This document shows, in pieces, positions 42,373-51,289 of a DNA stretch of 55,959 bases (within the stretch, counting starts at the first letter, position 1; the number at the start of each line of letters is the position of its first letter). The position numbers and the translations under genes were made by a program. The notes under the pieces were generated by a model, which saw nothing but the letters and a program-made list of their open reading frames with translations, searched no databases and was not told the DNA's origin. The DNA comes from Alphaproteobacteria bacterium (GTDB lineage: Bacteria; Pseudomonadota; Alphaproteobacteria; UBA8366; Aestuariispiraceae). The stretch lies in NCBI GenBank assembly GCA_006844765.1, contig SPJV01000210.1, forward strand, positions 1 to 55,959, given 5' to 3'.

Positions 42373-43512
42373 TCAGATTTTGGGATTGTAGGGGGCGGCC
42401 AAGGCACTGCGGTCGATCTCTGCGATAGAGCGAACACCAATCTGTGCCATCACGGCACTGACTTCTTGTGCCAAATGCTCTGTCAGCAACCGCCCACCCT
42501 CAGGACCGAAAGCGGCGATGGCGTAGAGATAGGGACGACCGATCATGGCTAGATCTGCGCCCAAGGCGCGTGCGCGAACAATATCGTCCCCGCTGCGTAT
42601 GCCACTGTCGTAGATGATCGGGTAGTCAGCCCCGACCGCATCGCGGACAGCTGGCAGGGCATGGATGGCGGGCGTGCTGGAATCCAACTGCCGACCGCCA
42701 TGATTTGAAACCCAGACCGCATCCGCGCCGGCGTTCTTGATCGTCACCGCATCGTCAGGCGACAGCACGCCTTTGACGATCAGCTTGCCTTTCCAACGCT
42801 CGCGCAGCCATTTCAGATAGGTTCGGTCGGCGCCCGCCCGGCTTGCTTCCCGGTCGAATGTCTTGCCCAGCTGCGATGTTTCCGCATTCATCAGCTTGGG
42901 CGCACCGCGTGCCAGGGTACGAAACGACCAGCGTGGGTGAAGGGCGAAATCAAGGAACTGGCGGGGCCCGATCCGGAACGGCATCTTGAAGCCGTTGCGA
43001 ATATCCCGTGCCCTGCGTGCGACAACCGGCACATCGACCGTGAAAACCAAGGTCTCGTATCCGGCAGCCTCTGCCCGGTCGATTAGTTCTTCTGCAAACT
43101 CTCGCGCGCTGCTGACATAAAGCTGGAACCAGGCGCGATTACCGGCAAACACTTGCATCGGTTCCAAGGCAGAAGATGCTGCCGTTGAAAGACCATAAGG
43201 GACGCCGTGACTGGTGGCGAGGCTGGCTAAGGCACGATCCGCATTCGGATGCGCCAAATTGCACATTCCCATCGGTGCGACGCCGAAGGGGAGCGAATAG
43301 TCACGGCCCAGAAATTTTTGGGATAGGGAGCGGTCCTCAACATTTCGCAGGCTTCGGGGACAAAACTTGATGGCGTTCAAGGCGTCGAGATTAGCCTGGT
43401 TGGCGCATTCCCGCCCTGCCGCACCATCGATGTAATCGAATACAAGACGGGGAAGGCGCCGACGAGCCTGCTGTCGCGCGTGGTCGATGCTGTGGAAAGG
43501 AACAGAGAACAT
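42373..43512 (-). CDS. FMN-dependent alpha-hydroxyacid oxidase/dehydrogenase (LldD family)
   Basis: The 379-residue TIM-barrel enzyme oxidises L-2-hydroxy acids (lactate, glycolate, mandelate and related) to 2-oxo acids. Key positions: Y27 in FDYIDG, the FMN-binding APMG (79-82), K247, and the catalytic pair H271/R274 in SNHGGRQLDSS. All match LldD and glycolate oxidase. It is the first gene of a minus-strand operon with a ThDP enzyme, a transthyretin-like protein and a DmdA-like enzyme. It is divergent from dapA across 280 bp. Confidence 0.92.
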   Translation of the reverse strand: MFSVPFHSIDHARQQARRRLPRLVFDYIDGAAGRECANQANLDALNAIKFCPRSLRNVEDRSLSQKFLGRDYSLPFGVAPMGMCNLAHPNADRALASLATSHGVPYGLSTAASSALEPMQVFAGNRAWFQLYVSSAREFAEELIDRAEAAGYETLVFTVDVPVVARRARDIRNGFKMPFRIGPRQFLDFALHPRWSFRTLARGAPKLMNAETSQLGKTFDREASRAGADRTYLKWLRERWKGKLIVKGVLSPDDAVTIKNAGADAVWVSNHGGRQLDSSTPAIHALPAVRDAVGADYPIIYDSGIRSGDDIVRARALGADLAMIGRPYLYAIAAFGPEGGRLLTEHLAQEVSAVMAQIGVRSIAEIDRSALAAPYNPKI

Positions 43513-43680
43513 ATCGACTTGGTCGCTTTCGTTCAGACCATACTTGGCGTGTTGTTGGGACGTCTGTGGTTCGTGCCGTAAATTGCTGTTTGGACTGTAG
43601 GAGTCTCATATCTATCAATCAAATCGAATGAATTAGTATATCCATGCAAAAATGCTATGTATTGATTTGAAAAGCCTGCC

Positions 43681-43709
43681 TTGTTCCGGACACGCTTGAT
43701 CTATATAAA
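43681..43709 (+). promoter_or_regulatory. Sigma-70-like promoter upstream of dapA
   Basis: TTGTTC (43681-43686) and TATAAA (43704-43709) are separated by 17 bp, giving a start near 43716 and a leader of about 75 nt before dapA. The -35 box is only a fair match. Confidence 0.5.
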
Positions 43710-43792
43710 GCCGCCTCGTTTCTACTGTTGTTTCAGGGGCGGGGCATAGGGCTTCCGTTACCGCGAACGACACTTCTTGAGGAGTGAGACCG

Positions 43793-44680
43793 ATGCCGGC
43801 GCAGTTCCGGGGCTCGATGACCGCGCTCATTACGCCGATGACGGCAGATGGTGCGATTGACGAAGCCGCCTTTCAGAACTTCGTCCAGTGGCAGATTGAT
43901 GAGGGCACGCAAGGCGTGATCCCTGTCGGCACCACGGGCGAATCCCCAACGCTTTCCCATGCGGAACATCACCGCGTGGTTGATTTGGCGATTGAGGTGG
44001 CGAAAGGTAAAGCACAGGTCATTGCTGGCGCCGGGTCGAACAACACTGCCGAAGCGATCTCGCTCACGCAGCATGCCGCAAAAGCAGGTGCGGATGCCGC
44101 ATTGATTGTTGCGCCCTATTACAACAAGCCGACGCAAGAAGGGCTCTATCGCCATTACGCTGCGATCGCTGCAAGCGCAGATATCCCGATCATCATCTAT
44201 AACATTCCGGGGCGCAGCATCGTTGATATGTCGGTCGAGACGATGGCGCGCTTGGTGAAGGACTTCGACAATATCGCTGGCGTTAAAGACTCGACCAATG
44301 ATCTGTCGCGCCCGATATCGACGCGGCTCGCCTGTGGGGAGGATTTCTCCCAACTTTCCGGTGAAGACGCGACGATTGGTGCCTTTTTAGGGCAAGGTGG
44401 CCATGGCTGCATTTCGGTCACGTCTAACATCGTGCCAGGGCTTTGCGCGCGGCTCCATAAGGCATGGGCACAGGGCGACATGGACACATTCGGCGCGATC
44501 CGCGACCAGCTTATGCCGATCCATGCGGCAATGTTCTGTGAAAGCTCGCCTGGGCCGGTGAAATATGGTGCAAGCCTGCTCGGCAAATGCGAAGCGACTG
44601 CTCGGCTGCCGATCTGCGAAATTGCAGAAGAATCGAAGGCCAAAGTGCGTGCTGCGATGGAAGGGGCGGGTCTCCTCTAA
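43793..44680 (+). CDS. dapA: 4-hydroxy-tetrahydrodipicolinate synthase
   Basis: DapA condenses pyruvate with aspartate semialdehyde in lysine and diaminopimelate synthesis. The start is ATG 43793 with GAGGAG 9 nt upstream; the in-frame GTG at 43784 overlaps that site. In the 295-residue TIM barrel, K165 (GVKDSTND) forms the pyruvate Schiff base, Y136 (YNIPGRS) and T47-T48 (VGTTGE) complete the triad, and PYYNKPTQEG is typical. It precedes smpB by 45 nt, a common arrangement in alphaproteobacteria. Confidence 0.95.
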   Translation: MPAQFRGSMTALITPMTADGAIDEAAFQNFVQWQIDEGTQGVIPVGTTGESPTLSHAEHHRVVDLAIEVAKGKAQVIAGAGSNNTAEAISLTQHAAKAGADAALIVAPYYNKPTQEGLYRHYAAIAASADIPIIIYNIPGRSIVDMSVETMARLVKDFDNIAGVKDSTNDLSRPISTRLACGEDFSQLSGEDATIGAFLGQGGHGCISVTSNIVPGLCARLHKAWAQGDMDTFGAIRDQLMPIHAAMFCESSPGPVKYGASLLGKCEATARLPICEIAEESKAKVRAAMEGAGLL

Positions 44681-44725
44681 GCCGTCCGAAAGCGCGACGG
44701 CGGGAACGAGCCCGCGTAATAGGCC

Positions 44726-45217
44726 ATGAGTTCCGCAAGCAACAAGCGAAAGCAGATGATCTCGACGGGTACCGTCGCGGTCAACCGTCGCGCGCGCTAT
44801 GACTATGCGATTGAAGAAGAGTTTGAAGCCGGCCTGTCCCTCACCGGGACTGAGGTTAAGGCGTTGCGCCATGGATTGGCGAATCTGTCGGATGCCTATG
44901 CAGGGCCGAAGGATGGGCGCATAGCCCTCTTCAACCTGCATATCGGTGAATATAGCGACGCGCCGAAACGCTACCAGCATGAAGCAAAACGTATTCGATT
45001 GCTTTTGCTGAAAAAGCGCGAACATGAACGGCTGATCGGTGCGGTCAAAAAAGATGGCCGGACGCTTATTCCGATGAAGATTTATTTCACCGGGCGTGGG
45101 TTGGCGAAGCTTTCCTTGGGTTTGGGAACCGGTAAACGAGAGATCGATAAGCGCCAGACCATCAAGGACCGGGATTGGCAGCGCAAGAAAGGCGCGCTGC
45201 TGAGGGAGAGCCGGTGA
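44726..45217 (+). CDS. smpB: SsrA-binding protein SmpB
   Basis: SmpB binds tmRNA and delivers it to stalled ribosomes in trans-translation. The 163-residue protein fits the family throughout: VAVNRRARYDYAIEEEFEAG, then LTGTEVKALR, IPMKIYFTGRGLAKLSLGL and a C-terminal basic tail with GKREIDKRQTIKDRDW. Length is normal. The tmRNA gene itself is not seen in the window. The TGA stop overlaps a possible GTG start of the following transporter gene. Confidence 0.96.
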   Translation: MSSASNKRKQMISTGTVAVNRRARYDYAIEEEFEAGLSLTGTEVKALRHGLANLSDAYAGPKDGRIALFNLHIGEYSDAPKRYQHEAKRIRLLLLKKREHERLIGAVKKDGRTLIPMKIYFTGRGLAKLSLGLGTGKREIDKRQTIKDRDWQRKKGALLRESR

Positions 45218-46089
45218 GTATGGAACCGGGCCGGCTTACGCTCGGCGCGGTGTTGCTCTGCATTGGCGGGGCGTTTTTCCTGGGCCTTCAGATACCATTC
45301 TCGAAACTTGCCTATGCGGAAGGGACCGACCCGTTTGGATTGGTGCTGATCCGTGCCGCTATGGCTGTGCTGGTCTTTGCCGTTGCTGGGCATCTCGCAC
45401 GACGGTCTTTTGCGATTCCAAAGCCGGCATGGCCTGCCTTGATCATCGTGACGCTGGCAAATCTGGGTATCGCAATCGGCTATTTGGGGGCTGCCGCGCG
45501 GATTGAGGGAAGCCTGGCCGCGCTGATCATGTACCTGTTCCCGATCATGGTCTTGATCGTGGATGCCGTTCTTCATCGCCGGTTGCCGGGACCGCGCCGG
45601 ATCGGAGTAGGCTTGGGTGCCTTCATCGGTCTGGCAATCGTGTTCGGACCCGCATTCCAGAATCTCGACCCCATCGGGATTGCGTTGACCCTTCTGGCCG
45701 CTGTGTCGGCAACAACATTCATGCTGACCGCCGGCGGGCTGCAAGCCCATATGAATGGCTTGGCGTTGATGGTGTGGAGCAATCTATTCCACATTCCACT
45801 CTTTGCGGCTGTGGTGTTTGGTGGGGCAGGAAGCTTACCGCTCTACAATGATGGGTGGCTCTATGCAGGCATTGCAGCGGCGTCCTTCTCGCTGGGCCTT
45901 TGGCTGACATTCTTGGCAGTGCGGGTGGCGGGGGGCGTTCGTGCCTCAATCATCTTCAATGTCGAGCCAGTCGCGGTCGCCATGACCTCCATCATCATCC
46001 TGGGCGAGATCTTAAGCCTGCAGCAATATCTGGGCATGGCGCTGGTGATCGCCTGTGTCACGGCCGCGACTGCACTCCGGGAGCAGTAG
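45214..46089 (+). CDS. EamA/DMT-family transporter
   Basis: I prefer the GTG at 45214, which overlaps the smpB stop as GTGA with GGGAGAG just upstream, over the ATG at 45220; the difference is two residues. The roughly 290-residue protein has about ten hydrophobic helices in two EamA repeats (for example LTLGAVLLCIGGAFFLGLQI and IGIALTLLAAVSATTFML). Such drug/metabolite exporters move amino acids, metabolites or drugs out of the cell. The C-terminus (EPVAVAMTSIIILGEILS) is typical. Substrate unknown. Confidence 0.88.
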   Translation: MSMEPGRLTLGAVLLCIGGAFFLGLQIPFSKLAYAEGTDPFGLVLIRAAMAVLVFAVAGHLARRSFAIPKPAWPALIIVTLANLGIAIGYLGAAARIEGSLAALIMYLFPIMVLIVDAVLHRRLPGPRRIGVGLGAFIGLAIVFGPAFQNLDPIGIALTLLAAVSATTFMLTAGGLQAHMNGLALMVWSNLFHIPLFAAVVFGGAGSLPLYNDGWLYAGIAAASFSLGLWLTFLAVRVAGGVRASIIFNVEPVAVAMTSIIILGEILSLQQYLGMALVIACVTAATALREQ

Positions 46090-46129
46090 CGGGCAAGCGG
46101 GCTCGTTATCCCTCAAACTCTCAGCCTCG

Positions 46130-46960
46130 CTAAGACATCTGATTGGTGCCGCAGGTATCGATGATCCTGGCAATCGCCTCGGCAACGCCTCGACCGGAGG
46201 TCTGCGTCTTTGCGAATAAGCCGCCGGAAAGCTGGGCATAGGATCGCATGATCTCTTCTGCGCGGGGATCGGGGGCATAGGTGAAGCCATCGACCGGGAC
46301 ATAGATGGCGGAGATTGCGATGCCGCGATCCTGGGCAAGGCCCGCCACCTCCCGCGCATGGACATCATCTACCCCTTCGACAAATTCATCATCAAAGCCA
46401 CCGGGAAGGTTATCCGTGATCAAAACCGCGATTTTGGACCGTGCACGCCATTCGCCGGAGAAACGGCCTTCCTGTGGACGGTCCGGCCCTGGCCCCAGGC
46501 CTAGGATCGCTGTGCGCATTGCTTCGTCTGACGCTTCAGGGCCGCCATCGCCGCCCCGTGCAATGACCTTGCGCAAGGCACCCCTGGTTTTGGCGATCAC
46601 GTCGCTGGGCGCCATGCCGGTTTGGGTAAAGTCCTGGCGGACTTCTATCGAGTCACGAAAAACGATCAGGCCAACGCGGAAATCCCCTGAGGAGACATAG
46701 GCTGTCAGGCGGAGCAGACGCTCTACCTCCCGCTTCATTTCGGCAATCGCGACGTTCAGGGAATACGTGCGGTCAATGACGATCACAAGATCGGTCGCGC
46801 CGCATTTTCCTTCTCGCCCCGTGGCCGCAGGTTCTTCGCCATCCGGTGATGTTTCCCAGGGCCAGGTGAAGGCTGTTGCCGGTGTAACGTTAAGGCCTTG
46901 TGCAAACAGGGCGGCGGCCAGGATCAGTGCAGCTTTTCGTGCTTTCAGCATGAGGGGCAT
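46130..46960 (-). CDS. Secreted VWA-domain protein
   Basis: The 276-residue protein has a signal peptide (about 1-30, ending near ATA) and a von Willebrand factor A domain (about 55-265). The metal site is D-R-T-Y-S in LVIVIDRTYS, a variant of DxSxS with Thr in the second place, followed by the later D in LITDNLPGG. A cysteine near each end of the domain (C53 and C272) may form a disulfide. The function of such stand-alone periplasmic VWA proteins is unknown. The start MPLMLKARK has no strong ribosome site. Confidence 0.82.
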   Translation of the reverse strand: MPLMLKARKAALILAAALFAQGLNVTPATAFTWPWETSPDGEEPAATGREGKCGATDLVIVIDRTYSLNVAIAEMKREVERLLRLTAYVSSGDFRVGLIVFRDSIEVRQDFTQTGMAPSDVIAKTRGALRKVIARGGDGGPEASDEAMRTAILGLGPGPDRPQEGRFSGEWRARSKIAVLITDNLPGGFDDEFVEGVDDVHAREVAGLAQDRGIAISAIYVPVDGFTYAPDPRAEEIMRSYAQLSGGLFAKTQTSGRGVAEAIARIIDTCGTNQMS

Positions 46961-47037
46961 GATAACGGCGTATCGCGGTGTATCACAACTCCGTCAATTA
47001 ACCTTCCCCTTCACGATGCTGTGCCCATGTCTTTTGT

Positions 47038-47103
47038 ATGAGACTGACTTTCGCACTGATCCTATTGGTCTACGCCCTGGTGCCTTACTGCATCCTGGCT
47101 TAA
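47038..47103 (+). CDS. Possible very small hydrophobic ORF
   Basis: An ATG at 47038 opens a 21-codon frame: M-R-L-T-F-A-L-I-L-L then V-Y-A-L-V-P-Y-C-I-L-A, ended by TAA. It sits in the 145-bp gap between the VWA gene and the SDR gene, both on the other strand. The peptide would be one membrane-spanning helix. No ribosome site is evident, so it may be chance. Confidence 0.2.
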   Translation: MRLTFALILLVYALVPYCILA

Positions 47104-47105
47104 GC

Positions 47106-47861
47106 CTAGCCGCGTCCGACAAGCGGAATTTTGGTGGCCATGACCGTCATGGTCAGCACATTCGCGCTGAGCGGCAGGTTGGACATATAGACGACCGCAT
47201 CGGCGACATCATTGGCGCTCATGACGTCTTCGACCGCGACAGTCCCATTCGCTTGTGGCACGCCTTCTTTCATGCGTTTGGTCATGGGGCTCTCGGCATT
47301 GCCGATATCGATCTGGCCGCAAGCGATATCATAGTTCCGGCCATCCAGGGCGGCGGATTTCGTCAGGCCTGTCACCGCATGCTTTGTCGCCGTGTAAGGC
47401 ATTGAGTTTGGTCGCGGCGTTTGGGAGGAGATGGATCCGTTGTTGACAATCCGACCGCCCATCGGGTCTTGGGTTTTCATGACCCGGAACGCATGTTTGA
47501 TGCACAAGAACATGCCGGTCAGGTTGATATCCACCACGCGCCGCCAGTCGTCCACGTCCAGTTCTTCAATCGGAACCGCCGGTGCGCCAATGCCGGCATT
47601 GTTGAACAGCAGATCAACCCGGCCCCAGCGCTTAACGCCTTCATCGAAAAGAACGGCCACATCGGCTTCTTCGGCGACATCAGTCGGGAAGGGGACAGCT
47701 TCACCCGCAAGCGCTTCAGCAAGCTGTGCGGTTTCCTCCAGCGGCTCTTTCCGGCGGCCTGCCAGCAGAACACGATCCCCCCGTTTCAACAGGGCCAGGG
47801 CAACGGCGCGGCCGACGCCGGTCCCAGCGCCAGTGACGATAGATGTAAGTGGTTGCGTCAT
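47106..47861 (-). CDS. Short-chain dehydrogenase/reductase
   Basis: The ATG at 47861 has GGAGGGAGGATCC upstream; the longer in-frame start is rejected. The 251-residue protein has the NAD(P) motif TGAGTGVGRA (about 10-19), NNAGIG (about 82-87) and the catalytic Ser and Y-x-x-x-K in SISSQTPRPNSMPYTATKHA. It should interconvert an alcohol and a ketone; the substrate is unknown. It is divergent from the demethylase-like oxidoreductase gene across 141 bp, which might point to a linked pathway. Confidence 0.9.
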   Translation of the reverse strand: MTQPLTSIVTGAGTGVGRAVALALLKRGDRVLLAGRRKEPLEETAQLAEALAGEAVPFPTDVAEEADVAVLFDEGVKRWGRVDLLFNNAGIGAPAVPIEELDVDDWRRVVDINLTGMFLCIKHAFRVMKTQDPMGGRIVNNGSISSQTPRPNSMPYTATKHAVTGLTKSAALDGRNYDIACGQIDIGNAESPMTKRMKEGVPQANGTVAVEDVMSANDVADAVVYMSNLPLSANVLTMTVMATKIPLVGRG

Positions 47862-48002
47862 GGATCCTCCCTCCAAGTTATCTTGCCAAATCATTTGCTA
47901 AATTATTTTGATGGCCGGCACCCTAGACCGATGGCACAGGTATGGACAGCGGCTTTTTCCGGTGGGAAGGTGCGGACGCTATCTTATTGGGGAGAATAAT
48001 AA

Positions 48003-50054
48003 ATGGCCCGCCCGGATCCTTTATTCCAGCCATTCCAGCTCAAGCATCTGACCATCCGCAATCGCATCATGTCGACGGCGCATGAACCGTCTTTTACAGA
48101 GGATGCGTTGCCTCAGACTCGCTATCGTCTTTATCAGGAAGAGCGTGCAAAAGGCGGGTTGGGGCTCACCATGTTCGGGGGTTCGACCACGGTTGCGCAT
48201 GACAGCCCGGCAGCCTTTGGCAATATCTCCGCCCAATACGACACGGTCATCTCGCACTATCAGGCATTGGCGGACGCGTGTCACAAGCATGGCGCGGCGG
48301 TGATGACGCAGATTACCCATTTGGGACGGCGTACTGCTTGGTATGCGGGCGATTGGCTGCCGTCGGTTTCCGCTTCTCCCATCCGGGAAATGACGCACCG
48401 GATTTTCCCGAAAGAAGCGGAGCCGGAGGATCTGAAACGGATCACCAAGGCCTATGGCACGGCGGCTAAGCGATGTCAGGATGGCGGGCTCGACGGTTTT
48501 GAGATTCAAGCCAATGGGCATTTGATGGACGCCTTCTGGTCACCGGCGACGAATAAGCGGCAGGACGCCTATGGCGGGTCATTTGACAACCGCATGCGGT
48601 TCCCTTTGGAAGTCTATGAGGAAGTCCGGAAACAGGTCGGGATGGATTATATCGTTGGTGTGCGCCTGTCGATTGATGAACGCAGCCATGATGGGTTCGA
48701 TGATGCCGAGGGTCTGGAAATCCTCCGACGGCTGGTGGATAGCGGGCTGATCGACTTCATCAATGTCAATGTCGGGCGGGTCGACTCTGATGAGCGGATG
48801 TCCCATGAGATTCCGGTGATGGGGACTCCCAGTGCGCCCTTCCTGGAAGATGCGCGCCGGATTAAGGAAGCCTTCCACCTGCCGGTATTTCATGCGGCAC
48901 GGATGGGGGACGTCGCGACGGCGCGCCATGCAATCGAAAGCGGGGCCATCGATATGGTCGGGATGACCCGGGCGCATATTGCGGATCCGCATCTCGCCAA
49001 CAAGATCGAGCGCGGTGAGGAGGACCGTATTCGGCCTTGTGTCGGCGCGAGCACCTGTATTGATCAGATTTATTCGACCGGCTCGTCGATCTGTATCCAT
49101 AACCCTGCAACGGGTCGCGAAGAGACGATGCCGCATATCGTCCCGAAAGCCGATGAGCCCGGGAAAAAAGTGGTTATCGTTGGTGCTGGTCCGGCAGGGC
49201 TGGAGGCTGCGCGGGTTTCCGCAGAACGCGGCCATAATGTCGTGCTTTTCGAAGCAGCGGACCGTGTCGGGGGGCAAGTCCTTCTTGCCGCCAAGGCGCC
49301 GCGGCGGGGGGATTTGATCGGTATTGTCGATTGGTTGGCAGCGGAGATTGAGCGGCTGGGTGTCGACTTGCGGCTGAACACCTATGCGGAGACGGCCGAG
49401 ATTGAGGCGGAAAACCCCGATATCGTCGTGGTCGCAACAGGGGGCGTACCAACCGCGCATTGTCTCTTCCATGGTGAGGAATTGGCGGTTTCCACTTGGG
49501 ATATTCTCAGCGGTCAAGTCTCACCGGGGGAGAATGTCCTGGTCTATGACGAAAATGGGCGGGAGCCCGGCATGAACTGTACCGAGTTTCTCGCTGGTAA
49601 GGGAATCCCGGTGTCCTACATGTCCCCGGACCGAACCGTTGGATCGGAAATTGGCGCGACGAACTTCACCGGTTATCAGAAGGCCTTTCAGGAAGGTGGC
49701 GTGAACGTCCAGATGAACCTAAGGCTTTTAGGCATTCGGAAAGAAGGCAATAAATTGATGGCCGATATTTCCGATGAATTTGCACGCCGGGAGAGTGAGC
49801 AGACCTATGACCAGATCATCGTGGAATATGGAACGCTACCGGTAGACGATGTGTATTTCGATCTGAAGGACATGTCGCGAAACCGGGGGCAGATCGATTT
49901 CGATGCGTTGATCGCGCTTCAGCCTCAACCTGACCTCATGGAGGATGGAAATCCAGACGGCTCATACCGGCTTTATCGTGTTGGGGATGCTGTTAACAGC
50001 CGGCATATCCATGCAGCTATCTATGAATCACTTCGTCTATGCTTGGCATTCTAG
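48003..50054 (+). CDS. FMN/FAD oxidoreductase of the dienoyl-CoA reductase / N-demethylase family
   Basis: The 683-residue protein has an N-terminal old-yellow-enzyme-like FMN TIM barrel (about 1-360) and a C-terminal FAD/NAD domain (about 390-680) with VVIVGAGPAGLEAARVSAE. This is the plan of FadH, trimethylamine dehydrogenase and N-methylproline or dimethylglycine demethylases. The 4Fe-4S ligand region reads C346-V-G-A349-S-T-C352 and C364, so the second cysteine of the usual four is replaced by Ala. The sequence resembles the betaine/proline-betaine demethylase subgroup, but the substrate is uncertain. The gene follows an A/T-rich leader without a strong ribosome site. Confidence 0.78.
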   Translation: MARPDPLFQPFQLKHLTIRNRIMSTAHEPSFTEDALPQTRYRLYQEERAKGGLGLTMFGGSTTVAHDSPAAFGNISAQYDTVISHYQALADACHKHGAAVMTQITHLGRRTAWYAGDWLPSVSASPIREMTHRIFPKEAEPEDLKRITKAYGTAAKRCQDGGLDGFEIQANGHLMDAFWSPATNKRQDAYGGSFDNRMRFPLEVYEEVRKQVGMDYIVGVRLSIDERSHDGFDDAEGLEILRRLVDSGLIDFINVNVGRVDSDERMSHEIPVMGTPSAPFLEDARRIKEAFHLPVFHAARMGDVATARHAIESGAIDMVGMTRAHIADPHLANKIERGEEDRIRPCVGASTCIDQIYSTGSSICIHNPATGREETMPHIVPKADEPGKKVVIVGAGPAGLEAARVSAERGHNVVLFEAADRVGGQVLLAAKAPRRGDLIGIVDWLAAEIERLGVDLRLNTYAETAEIEAENPDIVVVATGGVPTAHCLFHGEELAVSTWDILSGQVSPGENVLVYDENGREPGMNCTEFLAGKGIPVSYMSPDRTVGSEIGATNFTGYQKAFQEGGVNVQMNLRLLGIRKEGNKLMADISDEFARRESEQTYDQIIVEYGTLPVDDVYFDLKDMSRNRGQIDFDALIALQPQPDLMEDGNPDGSYRLYRVGDAVNSRHIHAAIYESLRLCLAF

Positions 50055-50177
50055 AAGAATACTGGTGGGTATTGAGGTAACTCTTTCTCTTTATTGGAAA
50101 CAGATATTCCCTTTATCTATATTTTAATATACTGTTCCTGCCAGTGATTGGGAGGCAATCCTGCTGTTAAGAGGTCC

Positions 50178-50194
50178 GTACAGATTTACTGTAC
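50178..50194. promoter_or_regulatory. Inverted repeat, possible operator
   Basis: GTACAG-ATTTA-CTGTAC is a perfect palindrome with 6-bp arms and a 5-bp AT spacer in the gap before the pentapeptide lipoprotein gene. The form fits a homodimeric repressor site. No cognate regulator is adjacent. Confidence 0.4.
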
Positions 50195-50311
50195 AGGTTT
50201 TCTGCATAGTTTGCGGTGAAGAGAATGATCGCAAAGGCAGGGTTTTCTTAAGGGGCGTTTCGCGAAGCCCAGAAGGGGCGTCGTCTCTATAGTCCGGAAA
50301 GGATCGACAGA

Positions 50312-51220
50312 ATGGCGGGAAAGAATGGGGTCGCGGCTTTGGCCGTGGCGGCATTGCTCGTTATAGGCTGTCAGAGTGGCAGCCTTCCGACCCCCTTTGT
50401 CACCCCTGAAACCGCGACGGCGCTGACCCCGATTGAGGCATTGCGCCCAATCCATCTCGGTTCCCGTGAAAACGATCCCAAACGCGCGCATCTCCGGAAC
50501 AAAGACTTGGTCGGCGTCGATTTCCGGAAGGCGGATTTGAGTGGGGCGGATTTAAGCGGCCTCGACCTTAACGGCGCGAACTTTTCTGGTGCTGATCTGT
50601 CTATGGCAAACCTGAAGGGTGCGAAGCTCGTCGGGGCAGTCTTCACCAATGCCAATCTGCGCGGCACCAACTTTGAAGATGCAACGATGCAGGACGCGAT
50701 CTTGGATGGTTGGAACATGGATCTCGCGAATTTCGATGGGGTCGCATTCGTGCGAAACACGATACCGAAAGACTTGTTCCGCGGTCGTCGATTGGTCGGG
50801 AACGTTTTCGAAAATGTTGATTTGTCAGGCGCCGATTTCACGGACGCGATTTTGATTGGGGTGTCCTTTCAGGACAGTAATCTCCAGAACGCCCGCTTTC
50901 GCGACACTGTTATGAAAGGTGTCTATTTTCCGGATAGCCGTTTGAATGGTGCGGATATCACCGGGGTGCGCTTCGAGGCCAACGGACTTTACGAGGGGCG
51001 CAAGGACCTCTTCGTCTGGATTGTCGGCATGGCGCCGAATGAGTTGCCGCCGACGGTTGAGCAGGTGAAAGGGGAATTGGGCGGACGCCTGACCCCCCAG
51101 CATTCGATCCGGAAATTTAAGGTGCCGCCCTTGCCGAAAGGCGTCTTCGCGACGGCCTGTGCCGATCCCTCTGATATGGCGGATTTGCCACCTGGGGTGT
51201 TGCGCCCGGGCAAATGCTAG
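50312..51220 (+). CDS. Pentapeptide-repeat lipoprotein
   Basis: This 302-residue envelope protein has a lipoprotein signal (VAALLVIGC, lipidated C20). From about residue 60 to 235 it consists of pentapeptide repeats of A(D/N)LxX type, such as ADLSGADLSGLDLNGANFSG, which fold into a right-handed beta-helix. The C-terminal 70 residues are not repetitive and hold two cysteines (ATACADP and the final C). The role of such lipoproteins is unknown. It is monocistronic, with a 257-bp upstream gap that includes an inverted repeat. Confidence 0.85.
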   Translation: MAGKNGVAALAVAALLVIGCQSGSLPTPFVTPETATALTPIEALRPIHLGSRENDPKRAHLRNKDLVGVDFRKADLSGADLSGLDLNGANFSGADLSMANLKGAKLVGAVFTNANLRGTNFEDATMQDAILDGWNMDLANFDGVAFVRNTIPKDLFRGRRLVGNVFENVDLSGADFTDAILIGVSFQDSNLQNARFRDTVMKGVYFPDSRLNGADITGVRFEANGLYEGRKDLFVWIVGMAPNELPPTVEQVKGELGGRLTPQHSIRKFKVPPLPKGVFATACADPSDMADLPPGVLRPGKC

Positions 51221-51289
51221 AGCGCGGTTTTGCCGTCCCCGTAAGTTCTGCCTCTTGTCGTTGCTCGTGAGCTCCTTCAGACTTTCCCA

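Noticed and set aside
43784..43792. GTG 43784 as the dapA start
   Set aside because: It overlaps the GAGGAG ribosome site; ATG 43793 has the correct spacing.
44387..45025. 212-codon minus-strand frame opposite dapA and smpB
   Set aside because: It spans two well-recognised genes on the other strand and has no motif.
48579..49517. 312-codon minus-strand frame inside the demethylase-like oxidoreductase gene
   Set aside because: The sense strand encodes a complete two-domain enzyme; the antisense product shows no recognisable motif.
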